From assembly GCA_964036045.1 (NCBI GenBank), contig OZ038381.1:1240001-1304000 (forward strand): a DNA stretch of 64,000 nucleotides, given 5' to 3'. How positions within the stretch are numbered: the stretch's first letter is position 1; every line of letters begins with the position of its first letter. Shown piece by piece: positions 42,643 to 54,000 of the stretch. Under the pieces are notes generated by a model. It did no database searches and was not told where the DNA came from. It saw only the letters and a program-made list of their open reading frames with translations. A program made the translations under genes and the position numbers. This DNA comes from Eutreptiella sp. 'Long Island Sound 2002' (taxonomy: Eukaryota; Euglenozoa; Euglenophyceae; Eutreptiales; Eutreptiaceae).

Positions 42643-43918
42643 TCAACTGTCCCCCCGAACCTGGCCGATCAGAAGTGTACAAGTACAACTTGGCAGTGTA
42701 GCCCACCCAAAGAGTGAACCGCCACTCAGAGCAGCATGTGGGTCTCAGGAAGACCCAGAGCACAGAAGGGCGAATCTAAATCCGCCCAGAACAACCCCAT
42801 TAACCATGGAAACCTTAGCGGCCCATGGTGAGGGCAGCTTGCAACGGCTTCGCAGGCGTGTCGAAGCCTCCATCGCCCGGTCGGCCTGTCCGGCCTCGTC
42901 TTCTACTGTTCTTGGAGGTGGTCCTGAAGAACAAGAGGACCTACGAAGGAGGATGGACGAGTTCATGCTCCACGAAGAGTACCACAAGTCCACCGTAGTA
43001 GAAGATGGAGAAATACCTCTTGATGCTCTCGGGTCGCCGCCCCAAACTGAGATGGGCTCCTTCCTTTATTCTGGGCCATCTACGGACATGGCGGACACCG
43101 TATCACTACCGAGACGACCAAGAGTACACGAACACCCGAGAGCATAGCATCCAGGCTTGCCGAGAACTTCAATGGCTCCTGAAAAGAGTCTGGATGCTCT
43201 TCGCCCACAGCCCACCTATGGGGCTCTGGATCGCACGGCCGAACTTTTGGCCAAACTTCTATCCGGATTGGCAGACCCGGATGTGACAGCTCTGTCAGAG
43301 GCTGTCAAGGCTAAATTGGGTATCACTGAACCCTTACCCAAGCCAGCGTTACTCTCACCTTCACCCGGATTGAGCACGTTGGCTGATGATCTCAAAAGAT
43401 CAAGGGTGTCCAGGTTGCTACCCAAGGTCACTTGCCCCAGCCCTTTTCATCCTCGTGCCAGGACAGTCCCAATTGCTGAACTACAGGATGTGCCGGTGAC
43501 GGAGACTGAGAAAAGAGGGCTGTCAGCCCTGGCACCTCTTGCCGGCGTATCTCCTCCCCCTTCTGGCCTAACCCCGGGGGGTGGGAAGATGGGCAAACCG
43601 ATTGCCTAGGCAAACATCCAGTTGGAGTTGCCGGAGTTCGACCCGAAAAACCTGCCCGAATGGGCAGAAGAGTTTGCTGAGTTTCTTTTGCTCACCGGCC
43701 ATTCCCATGTGGATGTGGCCACCAAATGCTCACTGCTGAAACGCTCATGCAAAAAGAAATTTTTGCAAAAACAGGTGAAACAGATTGTGAAAACCTGTTC
43801 AACCTGGGCAGAGGTACTCCAAAGACTGGAGAAAACATTCCCAGTCTATGAGACTGACCTCAGTGTGCGCACACAGATAGAGGAGCTACCTATGCTCCCT
43901 GAGTTTCCACCGCTGCGC
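42629..43918 (+). pseudogene. Family-2 gag fragment, interrupted by the outer Ty3/gypsy element
   Basis: One frame is open from 42629 to the LTR at 43919 except for TAG codons at 43145-43147 and 43607-43609. The last about 100 codons (LPEFDPKNLPEWAEEFAEFL, KKKFLQKQVKQIVKTCSTWA, FPVYETDLSVRTQIEELPML) align residue by residue with the gag starting at 61510 (LPEFTGKDLSEFAENFGRFL, YETDLSIRAEIQNLPVLP). The N-terminal part is not obviously related to that copy, so it is a diverged subfamily. The sequence is cut after PEFPPLRC by the TG of the outer LTR; the rest of the gene would lie beyond the window. Confidence 0.75.
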
Positions 43919-44450
43919 TGTAAGTGCGGTTAGCCCCATCTGCTCAGATTTTCAGACATTCTGCCCAGATTGGCTACATTTTGGTCATTTTCTTTGCTTC
44001 GGCCGAATTGCCGCCTCGCAGCTCAGTCACAGGATATTTCCTATATATTTCTGATATGCCGGATTTGATTCCGCGGTCCATTTCCCGTAAATCCGCCGCA
44101 TTCCGCTATTTTAGCTGGAATCGCCATTTGCCGCTGACGCGCGCTCGCGGGCCTGATCGGCCAGACAATTTTACATAAATGGATTATTTAAATTCTTCCA
44201 GACAGTTTTGGACACTCAGATGTATTTAGAATAATTCCCCTCAATTTTCTTCATAGACTGGGATTTTCTGCCGGACCACAATCAGCATGGACCTTGCTTC
44301 TGTTGTCGCTGCTCTCGCCTCCGTTGGTGTCCGAGTGTCCGGTTCTACACCCAATAACAACATCCAGGGAGACTCCTCGCGTGCCTGCCCCACTGGTCTT
44401 GCCGGCCCCGAGCCCTCCGGCACCCACAACGACCCAGGGCAGCACTTTCA
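43919..44450 (+). repeat. 5' LTR of outer element (532 bp)
   Basis: Starts TGTAAGTGCGG and ends CACTTTCA. Same length as the inner LTRs, with about 14 substitutions by eye. Followed at 44451 by PBS TGGTAGCAGAGGC. Confidence 0.92.
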
Positions 44451-47322
44451 TGGTAGCAGAGGCTACCTGAATGTTGTTCCTTTGGTGTCCCAACCACAGC
44501 TAGCCCCTCAGTACGGCCCCGTAGACTCCGCAACCTCCGGAGATGTAACGATCACGCTCCCGTGGTGCTGTGCGAACGAGGCCTTGAGAGGAATGCCTTG
44601 CGCAAGCCCAAATTGCCCAAGAAGGACACAAATCAGCAGCTGTGGAGGCCCAGATTACAATCAAGATCCCAGTCGAAATTGGCCATCAAGCAGCTGGAAT
44701 CTCCCAGCTTACGCTAATGGCAACGCTCCGGTGGAGCTTACGGACCTGGCAGGTACTAATTCTCCGTACCAATGTTCACATTTTGTGACCATCGATGCCG
44801 ACATTGACGACATTGAGATGGGTGGTCCAGGTGAGGTACCTACCTATAATCGACCAGCCTCATGGGCACAATGGGACAACCATTTGTCTTCGGAAGTGGC
44901 CCGTAACCTTGAGGCGCTTGAGGCCCTGTGTCTATTAGCCACGTCTAAGCTGATAGGACAAGAAAGAATCGCCTCTGATTTTTTATTTGAATATTTTTTC
45001 CTCCTTCAAGAAGAAATTAATACCAGGATGTGGTGGTGTTCTCAAGAAGATGAATCTTTTGCCATTTTCTTGCAGATCTGGGAGGCAAGCCCCTTCCCGA
45101 AGGAGAAGACCAAGGCACCGGTTGCCGGGCCCTCCGCCCCTCATCCCTCTGTTTCCATCCGCGACGATCTAGCCGCCGCGGTTGAGGAAGGAATTTTAGA
45201 GGCAGCTAGGCAGGCAAGCCTGGAAATTAGGACTGAAGGAGCTCCCCAAGTGGACTCCTGGCTGCGAACCACTGAGATTAGCGGTCCGACAGCCTGCTCA
45301 GGCCCTTCAGGACACGGTATGTACTGTCCTGCCGACTGCTCTTGCAGATCACAGCGAGACTCTGAGCTCCAATTGCTCAAAGATCAAATGCAACTCATCA
45401 TTCAGACGCTGGGAATTAAAGATCTTTTCAAGACCCACATGAGGTCTGAGGGCGCATCATCGGTGGATCAGACAACAGAACCGTCGGAGGAGGCGACAGA
45501 AATTTTTTCGATTGCTCCTTCGGTGGACTCTAAGACCACCGATGCACGGATCAGCAGGACTAAACTAAAGGAAAGGGTTACAATCTCTCGATCACAGAGT
45601 AGATCGGCGAAGGCTAGGACTGAGGTTCAGAATGCCAAAAGAACTGCCTCCCGTACTACCCTTCCTGCTGTTGATTCCAATGCAATTGCCCAGATGTTGC
45701 TCGCCCAGACCCTCGCCGGAGCTGGAGTGGCTAATGATGCCGCGAAGGTGTCTACCATTACGGCTGGTGTTGGGCTGGATTCACTCCTTAATCCTACATC
45801 ATTGCGACTTCGTCAGGTTGCCAAGCAACCGAAGTATAATGGGAACCCCAGGCGTTGGCCTCAGTTCCAACGGGAATTTAAACTGTGAGTTAAGACTCAA
45901 AAACTCCAGGATGATCAGTTCCTGATGGCGCTCTTGGACTGCCTTGAGGGAGCGCCGGCCAACACTTGGCTCAGAACCTGGAGTGATCGTGAAGATTCAA
46001 GTTCCCCCCTTACCTTTGATGAGGTGTGGGAACAGTTGGAGGTACGTGGATCTCGACTGCCAGAGGACCATTACCACCAGATGTTGAAGAATTTTCCTTC
46101 GTTCTCTCGATTAATCTTGCATGAGGTGCAGGACAAGAGACAGCGCTTCTGGAATCTCGTAGAAGAATCTGAACATTCAGGCGAAAAATTTTCTAGTGCC
46201 GAGCTGAAAAATCTGATTTTTGACAAGATCCCCTCAGAAACCGCCGCCACCCTTCGGAATCGACAGTCCGAAGAAAAGGTCAAGACCTGGTGGGCGGAGA
46301 TCGATGGCTTTGACGCCTCGGCCAACCGGTTTACAGTCAGGGAGGCACTTCAAAAGTGCTCCCCCACGTCGTTTACCAAGGTGAAATTCACTGAAAACAC
46401 GTGGAAAATCAAGTTCAATGAACACGAGGATCGGGACTTGTTTGTCCAAGTCCTCAATAGGGGAGTAAGTTTCCACGGCCATCGCCTGAAGGCCAGGAAC
46501 TGGGTGTTTTCGTTTACTCCGCAGGAACTGTGGGAAGAGGTTGAGAGGCTCGCTGACGCCGCCAATCAAAATTTCCATGAGGGTCTTGGGGGAAACAGGA
46601 ATACCCAGCAAAACACCCAAAATGGGGCCCAAAAGGGCAACAAAAAGGTGAATGACACCCGGAATGTTCAGGATCATTGTAGCATCTGTCTTCTTTTAGG
46701 TTCTACGAACCGAGCTAAGACGCATTCTACTGCTAATCACCGATGGTCTGCTTACGATCACAAGGTGATTGGTGAAAATGTCAGTAATTCGCAGAATTCA
46801 GACAGGAATGACAGACAGGTGCATGGTGCCAAGGGGGGAAAGGGTAATTCGACTCCCTCCGGTGGGAACAAAAATACTGGAGGCCCTGGCGGGTCCCAAG
46901 GCAAAGGGAATCGGACTCCATCCGGCTCCGGTGGACAGCCAAACGGCCAGACAAGTCCCAATGTCAACGCCGGAGGCGGAAATCGAAATCCAGGCCAAAC
47001 CCCTCAATCCGGTACAAACAAAGGAAATGCTCCAGGATCACAGGGTAAAGGTAAGGGAAATCCTTCAGGAACCCCTTTCTCTGGTAAGGGCAGAGGGCGT
47101 GGCGACGGTGGTGGTCCATCATCCGGCGGCCGTGGCCGTGGACGTGGAAAAGGAAACCATCGTGTGGATCAGGTCTCAGGTGCAGACCAGGTGTCTGATG
47201 CGGATCGAGATTACGTCGAAAATGCTCTGAATCCAGCGGATGATCCGTTCCAAGATGAATGGATCGACGAAACAGGATGTGTTCACAATGTTAACGCAGC
47301 CGCTGGAGGTCAGAACGCCTAG
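44287..47322 (+). pseudogene. Gag of outer element, one nonsense codon
   Basis: Nearly identical to the inner gag (47978-51004) throughout. The frame begins inside the LTR. TGG (Trp) of the inner copy at GEFKLW is TGA at 45886-45888; downstream the frame is open to the same TAG at 47320-47322. There is a four-codon insertion near 44517 relative to the inner copy. Confidence 0.88.
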
Positions 47323-47609
47323 GGGAGCCACGAAAATCGCCCCTCCCCAGGCGATTTCAGGCATGATCCCCAAATTCCTGATCGACCATTACTTGATGTA
47401 GGGTCGCTTGTCTCCTCTCCCCTGGATCCGGCAGCGGATCCTTCTGTTGTAGTGGACGAGGTTGGTGTACAGTCCAAGCACAGGGCCCGTCAGTTTGTCA
47501 CAAAGCTGTGGGTCTCTGATTGCAAGGGAAATTTCCACCTCGCCACTTGTTTGTGTGACAATGGATCAGAGGTAAATCTCCAATCCAATTCCTTCTTACC
47601 CGACGACTG
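47323..47609 (+). pseudogene. 5' part of outer pol (protease), split by inner element
   Basis: Reads in frame after the gag TAG through the protease motif CDNGSEVNLQ to PDD, and is cut at TSD GACTG (47605-47609). Continues at 58371. Confidence 0.88.
47605..47609 (+). repeat. Target-site duplication, left (GACTG)
   Basis: Identical to 58366-58370 on the other side of the inner element. Confidence 0.9.
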
Positions 47610-48141
47610 TGTAAGTGCGGCTAGCCCCATCTGCTGAGATTTTCAGACATTCTGCCCAGATTGGCTACATTTTGGTCATTTTCTTTGCTTCGGCGGAATT
47701 GCCGCCTCGCAGCTCAGTCACAGGATATTTCCTATATATTTCTGATATGCCGGATTTGATTCCGCGGTCCATTTCCCGTAAATCCGCCGCATTCCGCTAT
47801 TTTAGCTGGAACCGCCATTTGCCGCTGGCGCGCGCTCGCGGGCCTGATCGGCCATACAATTTTACATAAATGGATTATTTAAATTCATTCGGACAGTTTT
47901 GGACACTCAGATGTATTTAGAATAATTCCCCTCAATTTTCTTCATAGACTGGGATTTTCTGCCGGACCACAATCAGCATGGACCTTGCTTCTGTTGTCGC
48001 TGCTCTCGCCTCCGTTGGTGTCCGTGTCTCTGGTTCCAACCCCAATAACAACATCCAGGGAGACTCCTCGCGTGCCTGCCCCACTGGTCTTGCCGGCCCC
48101 GAGCCCTCCGGCACCCACATCGACCCAGGGCAGCACTTTCA
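47610..48141 (+). repeat. 5' LTR of inner element
   Basis: 532 bp, TGTAAGTGCGG...CACTTTCA. It holds a TATATATTTC stretch at about 47730 as a TATA-like candidate and the gag ATG at 47978. Confidence 0.95.
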
Positions 48142-51004
48142 TGGTAGCAGAGGCTACCTGAATGTTGTTCCTTTGGTGTCCCAACCACAGCTAGCCCCTC
48201 AGTACGACTCCGCAACCTCCGGAGACGTAACCATCACGCTCCCGTGGTGCTGTGCGAACGAGGCCTTGAGAGGAATGCCTTGCGCTAGCCCAAATTGCCC
48301 AAGAAGGACACAAATCAGCAGCTGTGGAGGCTCAGATTACAATCAAGATCCCAGTCGAAATTGGCCATCAAGCAGCTGGAATCTCCCAGCCTACGCTCAT
48401 GGCAACGCTCCGGTGGACCTTACGGAGCTGGGAGGTACCCACATCCCTTACCAATGTCCTTCATTCGAGACCATCGAAGCCGACATTGACGACATTGAGA
48501 TGGGTGGTCCAGGTGAGGTACCTGCCTATAATCGACCAGCCTCATGGGCACAATGGGACAACCATTTGTCTCCGGAAGTGACCCGTAACCTTGAGGCGCT
48601 TGAGGCCCTGTGTCTATTAGCCACGTCTAAGCTGATAGGACAAGAAAGAATCGCCTCCGAATTTTTATTTGAATATTTTTTCCTCCTTCAAGAAGAAATT
48701 AACACCAGGATGTGGTGGTGTTCTCAAGAGGATGAATCTTTTTCCATTTTCTTGCAGATCTGGGAGGCAAGCCCCTTTCCGAAGGAGAAGACCAAGGCAC
48801 CGATTGCCGGGCCCTCCGCCCCCCATCCCTCTGTTTCCATCCGTGACGATCTAGCTGCCGCGGTTGAGGAAGGAATCTTAGAGGCAGCTAGGCAGGCAAG
48901 CCTGGAAATTAGGACTGAAGGAGCTCCCCAAGTGGACTCCTGGCTGCGAACCACTGAAATTAGCGGTCCGACAGCCTGCTCAGGTCCTTCAGGACACGGT
49001 ATGTACTGCCCTGCCGACTGCTCTTGCAGATCCCAGCGAGACTCTGAGCTCCAATTGCTCAAAGATCAAATGCAACTCATCATTCAAACGCTGGGAATTA
49101 AAGATCTTTTCAAGACACACATGCGATCTGAGGGCGCATCATCGGTGGATCAGACAACAGAACCGTCGGAGGAGGCGACAGAAATTTTTTCGATTGCTCC
49201 TTCGGTGGACTCTAAGACCACCGATGCACGGATCAGCAGGACTAAGCTAAAGGAAAGGGTTACAATCTCTCGATCACAGAGTAGATCGGCGAAGGCTAGG
49301 ACTGAGGTTCAGAATGCCAAAAGAACTGCCTCCCGTACTACCCTTCCTGCTGTTGATTCCAACGCAATTGCCCAGATGTTGCTCGCCCAGACCCTCGCCG
49401 GAGCTGGTGTGGCTAATGATGCCGCCAAGGTGTCTGCCATTACGGCCGGTGTTGGGCTGGATTCACTCCTAAATCCCACTTCATTGCGACTTCGTCAGGT
49501 TGCCAAGCAACCGAAGTATAATGGAAACCCCAGACGTTGGCCTCAGTTCCAACGGGAATTTAAACTGTGGGTTAAGACTCAAAAACTCCAGGATGATCAG
49601 TTCCTGATGGCGCTCTTGGACTGCCTTGAGGGAGCGCCGGCCAATACTTGGCTCAGAACCTGGAGTGATCGTGAAGATTCAAGTTCCCCCCTTACCTTTG
49701 ATGAGGTGTGGGAACAGTTGGAGGTACGTGGATCCCGGCTGCCTGAGGACCATTACCACCAGATGTTGAAGAATTTTCCTTCGTTCTCTCGATTAATCTT
49801 GCACGAGGTGCAGGACAAGAGACAGCGCTTCTGGAATCTCGTAGAAGAATCCGAACATTCAGGCGAAAAATTTTCCAGTGCCGAGCTGAAAAATCTGATT
49901 TTTGACAAGATCCCCTCAGAAACCGCCGCCACCCTTCGGAATCGACAGTCCGAAGAAAAGGTCAAGACCTGGTGGGCGGAGATCGATGGCTTTGACGCCT
50001 CGGCCAACCGGTTTACCGTCAGGGAGGCACTTCAAAAGTGCTCCCCCACGTCGTTTACCAAGGTGAAATTCACTGAAAACACGTGGAAAATCAAGTTCAA
50101 TGAACACGAGGATCGGGACTTGTTTGTCCAAGTCCTCAACAGGGGAGTAAGTTTCCACGGCAATCGCCTGAAGGCCAGGAACTGGGTGTTCTCGTTTACT
50201 CCGCAGGAACTGTGGGAAGAGGTTGAGAGGCTCGCTGACGCCGCCAATCAAAATTTCCATGAGGGTCTTGGGGGAAACAGGAATACCCAGCAAAACACCC
50301 AAAATGGGGCCCAAAAGGGCAACAAAAAGGTGAATGACACCCGGAATGTTCAGGATCATTGTAGCATCTGTCTTCTTCTAGGTTCTACGAACCGAGCTAA
50401 GACGCATTCCACTGCTAATCACCGATGGTCTGCTTACGATCACAAGGTGATTGGTGAAAATGTCAGTAATCCTCAGAATTCAGACAGGAATGACAGGCAG
50501 GTGCATGGTGCTAAGGGGGGAAAGGGTAATTCGACTCCCTCCGGTGGGAACAAAAGTACTGGAGGCCCTGGCGGGTCCCAAGGCAAAGGGAATCGGACTC
50601 CATCCGGCTCCGGTGGACAGCCGAATGGCCAGACAGGTCCCAATGTCAACGCCGGAGGCGGAAATCGAGATCCAGGCCAAACCCCTCAATCCGGTACAAA
50701 CAAAGGAAATGCTCCAGGATCACAGGGTAAGGGTAAGGGAAATCCTTCGGGAACCCCCTTCTCTGGTAAGGGCAGAGGGCGTGGCGACGGTGGTGGCCCA
50801 TCATCCGGCGGCCGTGGCCGTGGACGAGGAAAAGGAAACCATCGTGTGGATCAGGTCTCAGGTGCAGACCAGGTGTCAGATGCGGATCGAGATTATGTCG
50901 AAAACGCCCTGAATCCAGCGGATGATCCGTTCCAGGATGAATGGATCGACGAATCAGGCTGTGTTCACAACGTTAACGCAGCAGCTGGAGGTCAGAACGC
51001 CTAG
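47978..51004 (+). CDS. Gag polyprotein of inner element
   Basis: 1008 residues. The ATG lies in the LTR, so residues 1-54 are LTR-encoded and the frame runs through the PBS (HFH then GSRGYLNV). Downstream Mets are possible if the R region starts later. The N-terminal 500 residues include a helical part (EALCLLATSKLIGQERI, REINTRMWWCSQEDE-like) and a Ser/Arg region. Residues about 520-740 resemble the retrotransposon gag capsid region (PRRWPQFQREFKLWVKTQK, LLDCLEGAPANTWLRTW). A CSIC...H...H cluster near 840 may be a divergent zinc finger. The last 170 residues are Gly/Asn/Arg-rich with GRGRGRGKG RNA-binding repeats. Ends in TAG, which separates it from pol in the same frame. Confidence 0.9.
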   Translation: MDLASVVAALASVGVRVSGSNPNNNIQGDSSRACPTGLAGPEPSGTHIDPGQHFHGSRGYLNVVPLVSQPQLAPQYDSATSGDVTITLPWCCANEALRGMPCASPNCPRRTQISSCGGSDYNQDPSRNWPSSSWNLPAYAHGNAPVDLTELGGTHIPYQCPSFETIEADIDDIEMGGPGEVPAYNRPASWAQWDNHLSPEVTRNLEALEALCLLATSKLIGQERIASEFLFEYFFLLQEEINTRMWWCSQEDESFSIFLQIWEASPFPKEKTKAPIAGPSAPHPSVSIRDDLAAAVEEGILEAARQASLEIRTEGAPQVDSWLRTTEISGPTACSGPSGHGMYCPADCSCRSQRDSELQLLKDQMQLIIQTLGIKDLFKTHMRSEGASSVDQTTEPSEEATEIFSIAPSVDSKTTDARISRTKLKERVTISRSQSRSAKARTEVQNAKRTASRTTLPAVDSNAIAQMLLAQTLAGAGVANDAAKVSAITAGVGLDSLLNPTSLRLRQVAKQPKYNGNPRRWPQFQREFKLWVKTQKLQDDQFLMALLDCLEGAPANTWLRTWSDREDSSSPLTFDEVWEQLEVRGSRLPEDHYHQMLKNFPSFSRLILHEVQDKRQRFWNLVEESEHSGEKFSSAELKNLIFDKIPSETAATLRNRQSEEKVKTWWAEIDGFDASANRFTVREALQKCSPTSFTKVKFTENTWKIKFNEHEDRDLFVQVLNRGVSFHGNRLKARNWVFSFTPQELWEEVERLADAANQNFHEGLGGNRNTQQNTQNGAQKGNKKVNDTRNVQDHCSICLLLGSTNRAKTHSTANHRWSAYDHKVIGENVSNPQNSDRNDRQVHGAKGGKGNSTPSGGNKSTGGPGGSQGKGNRTPSGSGGQPNGQTGPNVNAGGGNRDPGQTPQSGTNKGNAPGSQGKGKGNPSGTPFSGKGRGRGDGGGPSSGGRGRGRGKGNHRVDQVSGADQVSDADRDYVENALNPADDPFQDEWIDESGCVHNVNAAAGGQNA
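48142..48158 (+). promoter_or_regulatory. Primer binding site, initiator tRNA-Met type
   Basis: TGGTAGCAGAGG, directly after the LTR's terminal CA, is complementary to the 3' end of eukaryotic initiator tRNA-Met. Here it is also part of the gag coding frame. Confidence 0.9.
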
Positions 51005-51042
51005 GGGAGCCACGAAAATCGCCCCTCCCCAGGCGATTTCAG
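51002..51042 (+). promoter_or_regulatory. Gag-pol UAG readthrough signal with possible pseudoknot
   Basis: The single TAG (51002-51004) is followed by an open frame into pol. Stem 1: GGGGAG (51004-51009) can pair with CTCCCC (51025-51030). Stem 2: AAATCGCC (51016-51023) pairs perfectly with GGCGATTT (51032-51039). The strands interleave (1,2,1',2'), an H-type pseudoknot. The outer copy keeps the same sequence at 47320-47360. Gammaretroviruses use a UAG plus downstream pseudoknot for Pol; there the spacer is about 8 bases, here stem 1 starts at the stop itself. Confidence 0.65.
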
Positions 51043-54000
51043 GCATGATCCCCAAATTCCTGATCGACCATTACTTGATGTAGGGTCGCTTGTCTCCTCT
51101 CCCCTGGATCCGGCAGCGGATCCTTCTGTTGTAGTGGACGAGGTTGGTGTACAGTCCAAGCACAGGGCTCGTCAGTTTGTCACAAAGCTGTGGGTCTCTG
51201 ATTGCAAGGGAAATTTCCACCTCGCCACTTGTTTGTGTGATAATGGATCAGAGGTAAATCTCCAATCCAATGCATTCTTACCCGACGACTGCGTGTTCGA
51301 GTCGCCTCATCCTGTTACCCTCGAGGGAGTTTCTGGACATTCTCTCGCAGGTGGGCAACGCGGTTGTTATATATCAACCCATTTGGTCGCTCAAGACCTT
51401 TGGGAAGAGCAAAATGTGGAAGAAGTTGTCCTTAAGGATGACTACTTCTACCGCGCTGACATAAAGTATGACCTTTATTTGGGGCATCCTTGGCTTCGCA
51501 AGAACAGGGTAGCGCCCGTAGGTCATCGTCGTTGTTTTTTGCTGGAGTCAGGTCCTTTGGAGCGTCCTGAATTTCGTTTTTTGCACGCAGGGTTTAAAAG
51601 TGCAGAAGAATTTTTGAAGCAAAAGGTGACACCAAAATTTGGTGAAGATGTTACCATTGCTGAGGTGAATGGGAGTGCCGATTACTCCCAAGAGTTAGAA
51701 TGTCTTCGTAGGGACTCCCAGCCACGACGCCCTTCGCGCTGGCACTCTTCATCCTACAGAGTTGTCGACAAATGGCGCGATGCAATTTGTGAATACTTCC
51801 ATGAACATCATTCATTTTGGCCTCAGTATGATGCATTTGCTAACCGTACGAACAAGCGCTTTGATAAGCACTTCAGCGACGCTTGGACCCACAAATGGGA
51901 CAAGAAGTTGTGGATTAACCCTCCGTTTCACTTAATCCAGCAGGTCATCCACAAAATCAAGCAAGATAAAACCCAGGCAATTTTGGTTGTGCCCTTGTGG
52001 GACGACAAGCCTTGGTTTCAGGAATTACAGGACATTTGTGTAGATTACATCGAACTTCCCAGGAAGATTAAGCTGTATGCCAGGGACGACACAGGTCCCC
52101 TGCCACAGCGGTCCTGGAGTTCGCTTGCATTCCTGGTGGATGGAAAGCTTTCTGACTCTAATTCTGCTGATTCTAGTACAGATTCCTGTGTTGGGTCTGA
52201 ATCTGAGGTTGAGCGTGGTACTGATGATGAATCTATTTTTTCTGATTTTTGTTCGTCAGATACCCAAGGTGATTCAACGTCCAATGGATCCGCCTCGACT
52301 CCCTCTTCACCAATACGGTCGACATCGAAAAGAATCTTCAGTGCACGGGCGAGGAAAAATCTCCAATCGCGCCGCAAATTCAGAGTTTTTTATGAAAAAC
52401 CCCCTGTGGAAGCTTTCATGGATCCTTTCGAGGAGCTGGATCACGAAGAAAATCTCTGGGATTTCGACACACGACCCACCTATCTTCAGGAGGCAGTTGA
52501 CACGGACCTGTTTAGGGACATCCGTAAGAAGATTCTGCCTGCCAAAGCCGAAGAAGTCGCCAAAGTTTTTTCGACAGTAATTCCTGGCGACCAGGTGGAC
52601 ACTGAATTGTGTTCGAGGTCAAGAGAAAAGATTTTTGAGGAACGGAAGGATACAACCCTTTCAGGAAAGTTGATCAAGGACCCCCCTGTCCGTGGACAGT
52701 TCGGTGAAGCCTTCATCGAGCTTCGTGAAGGGTACAAGGCAAAAAAACAGCGCCCTTATGAAAATCATGGACACAAACATGAGATTCTCAGAAAAATCAT
52801 TGAGAGAAATCTCAGGGAATTTGGTTGGCTTGAGGGTTGTATGACCAGCGAATGGTGCTGTTCACCCTTCACAGTCCCGAAGCCACCGCCTGCAGACCAG
52901 AACACCATTGATGGGTGGCGAATGGTGGTTGATTTTCGTAATCTCAACGCCGAAACAAAGGCGGATTCACACCCCCTGCCCCTCATTGAGGAGGAAATCG
53001 CCAAGAGGGCAAGAGGTCGTTTGTTCTCTGTGCTGGATCTCCGTCACGGCTTTCACCAAATGCCGTTGAGGAAGGACAGCAGACCTCTTACCTGTATGTG
53101 CGCGCCATGTGGCCCAGTCCAGTGGACCGTCATGCCCATGGGATTGAAGAACGCCCCCTCATTTTTTCAAAGAATGATGGAGGATGTGCTGTTCACAACC
53201 CATCCTGAGCTTCGTGCCTTCGTGAGTGTGTACATAGATGACATAATCATCGCGACGGAGGGGGAGGGACTGACCGAAGCCGAGCTGGTGGCCCTACATG
53301 AGAAGCAGCTGAACCAAGTTTTGGATATTCTTGACGCCAATCAGCTGATTTGTGGGCCAAAGAAGGGAAAATTGTTTTTAAAATCAGTCGAATTTTGTGG
53401 TTCTCTCCTAGAGAATGGCACTCGACGACCCAGTCCAGGGAAGCTCGTCGCTATTCAGAAGTGGAAGCGCCCTGAGACGATCACGGAGTTGCGAGGATTC
53501 CTAGGTTGTTGCAATTTTTACCACACTTTTGTGCCGAATTATGCCAAATTTGCTGCCCCCCTCACTGAATTATTGAAGGTAGGGAGAGATGCAGGCAAGG
53601 CAGGTTCAAAGGTTCGTGTCAAGTGGACTGACGAGTGCGAGGAGGCCTTCCATCACTTGAAGGCAGCCCTCTGCGAAGTCGCCACGTTGCATGTGCCCCA
53701 ATTTGACCGACCCTTCTACATTAGAACCGACGCATCTAGGTACGCGATCGGAGCTGTCCTTGAACAGGTTGATGAAGCCACCGGCGATCATTACCCTCTT
53801 GCATTTTGGTCGCGGAAGCTAGCCCCACGCCAAATGCAATGGTCGCCGCGTGAGCAAGAAACGTACGCCATCATCTGTGCTTTAAAAAAGTACCAATCGT
53901 GGGTTGGCACCAATCGAGTCGAGGTCCTGACGGATCACCGATCTCTGGAGTATTGGGCCACCGAACACATTGATACTGTCGCGAGCCCAGCTGGTCGACG

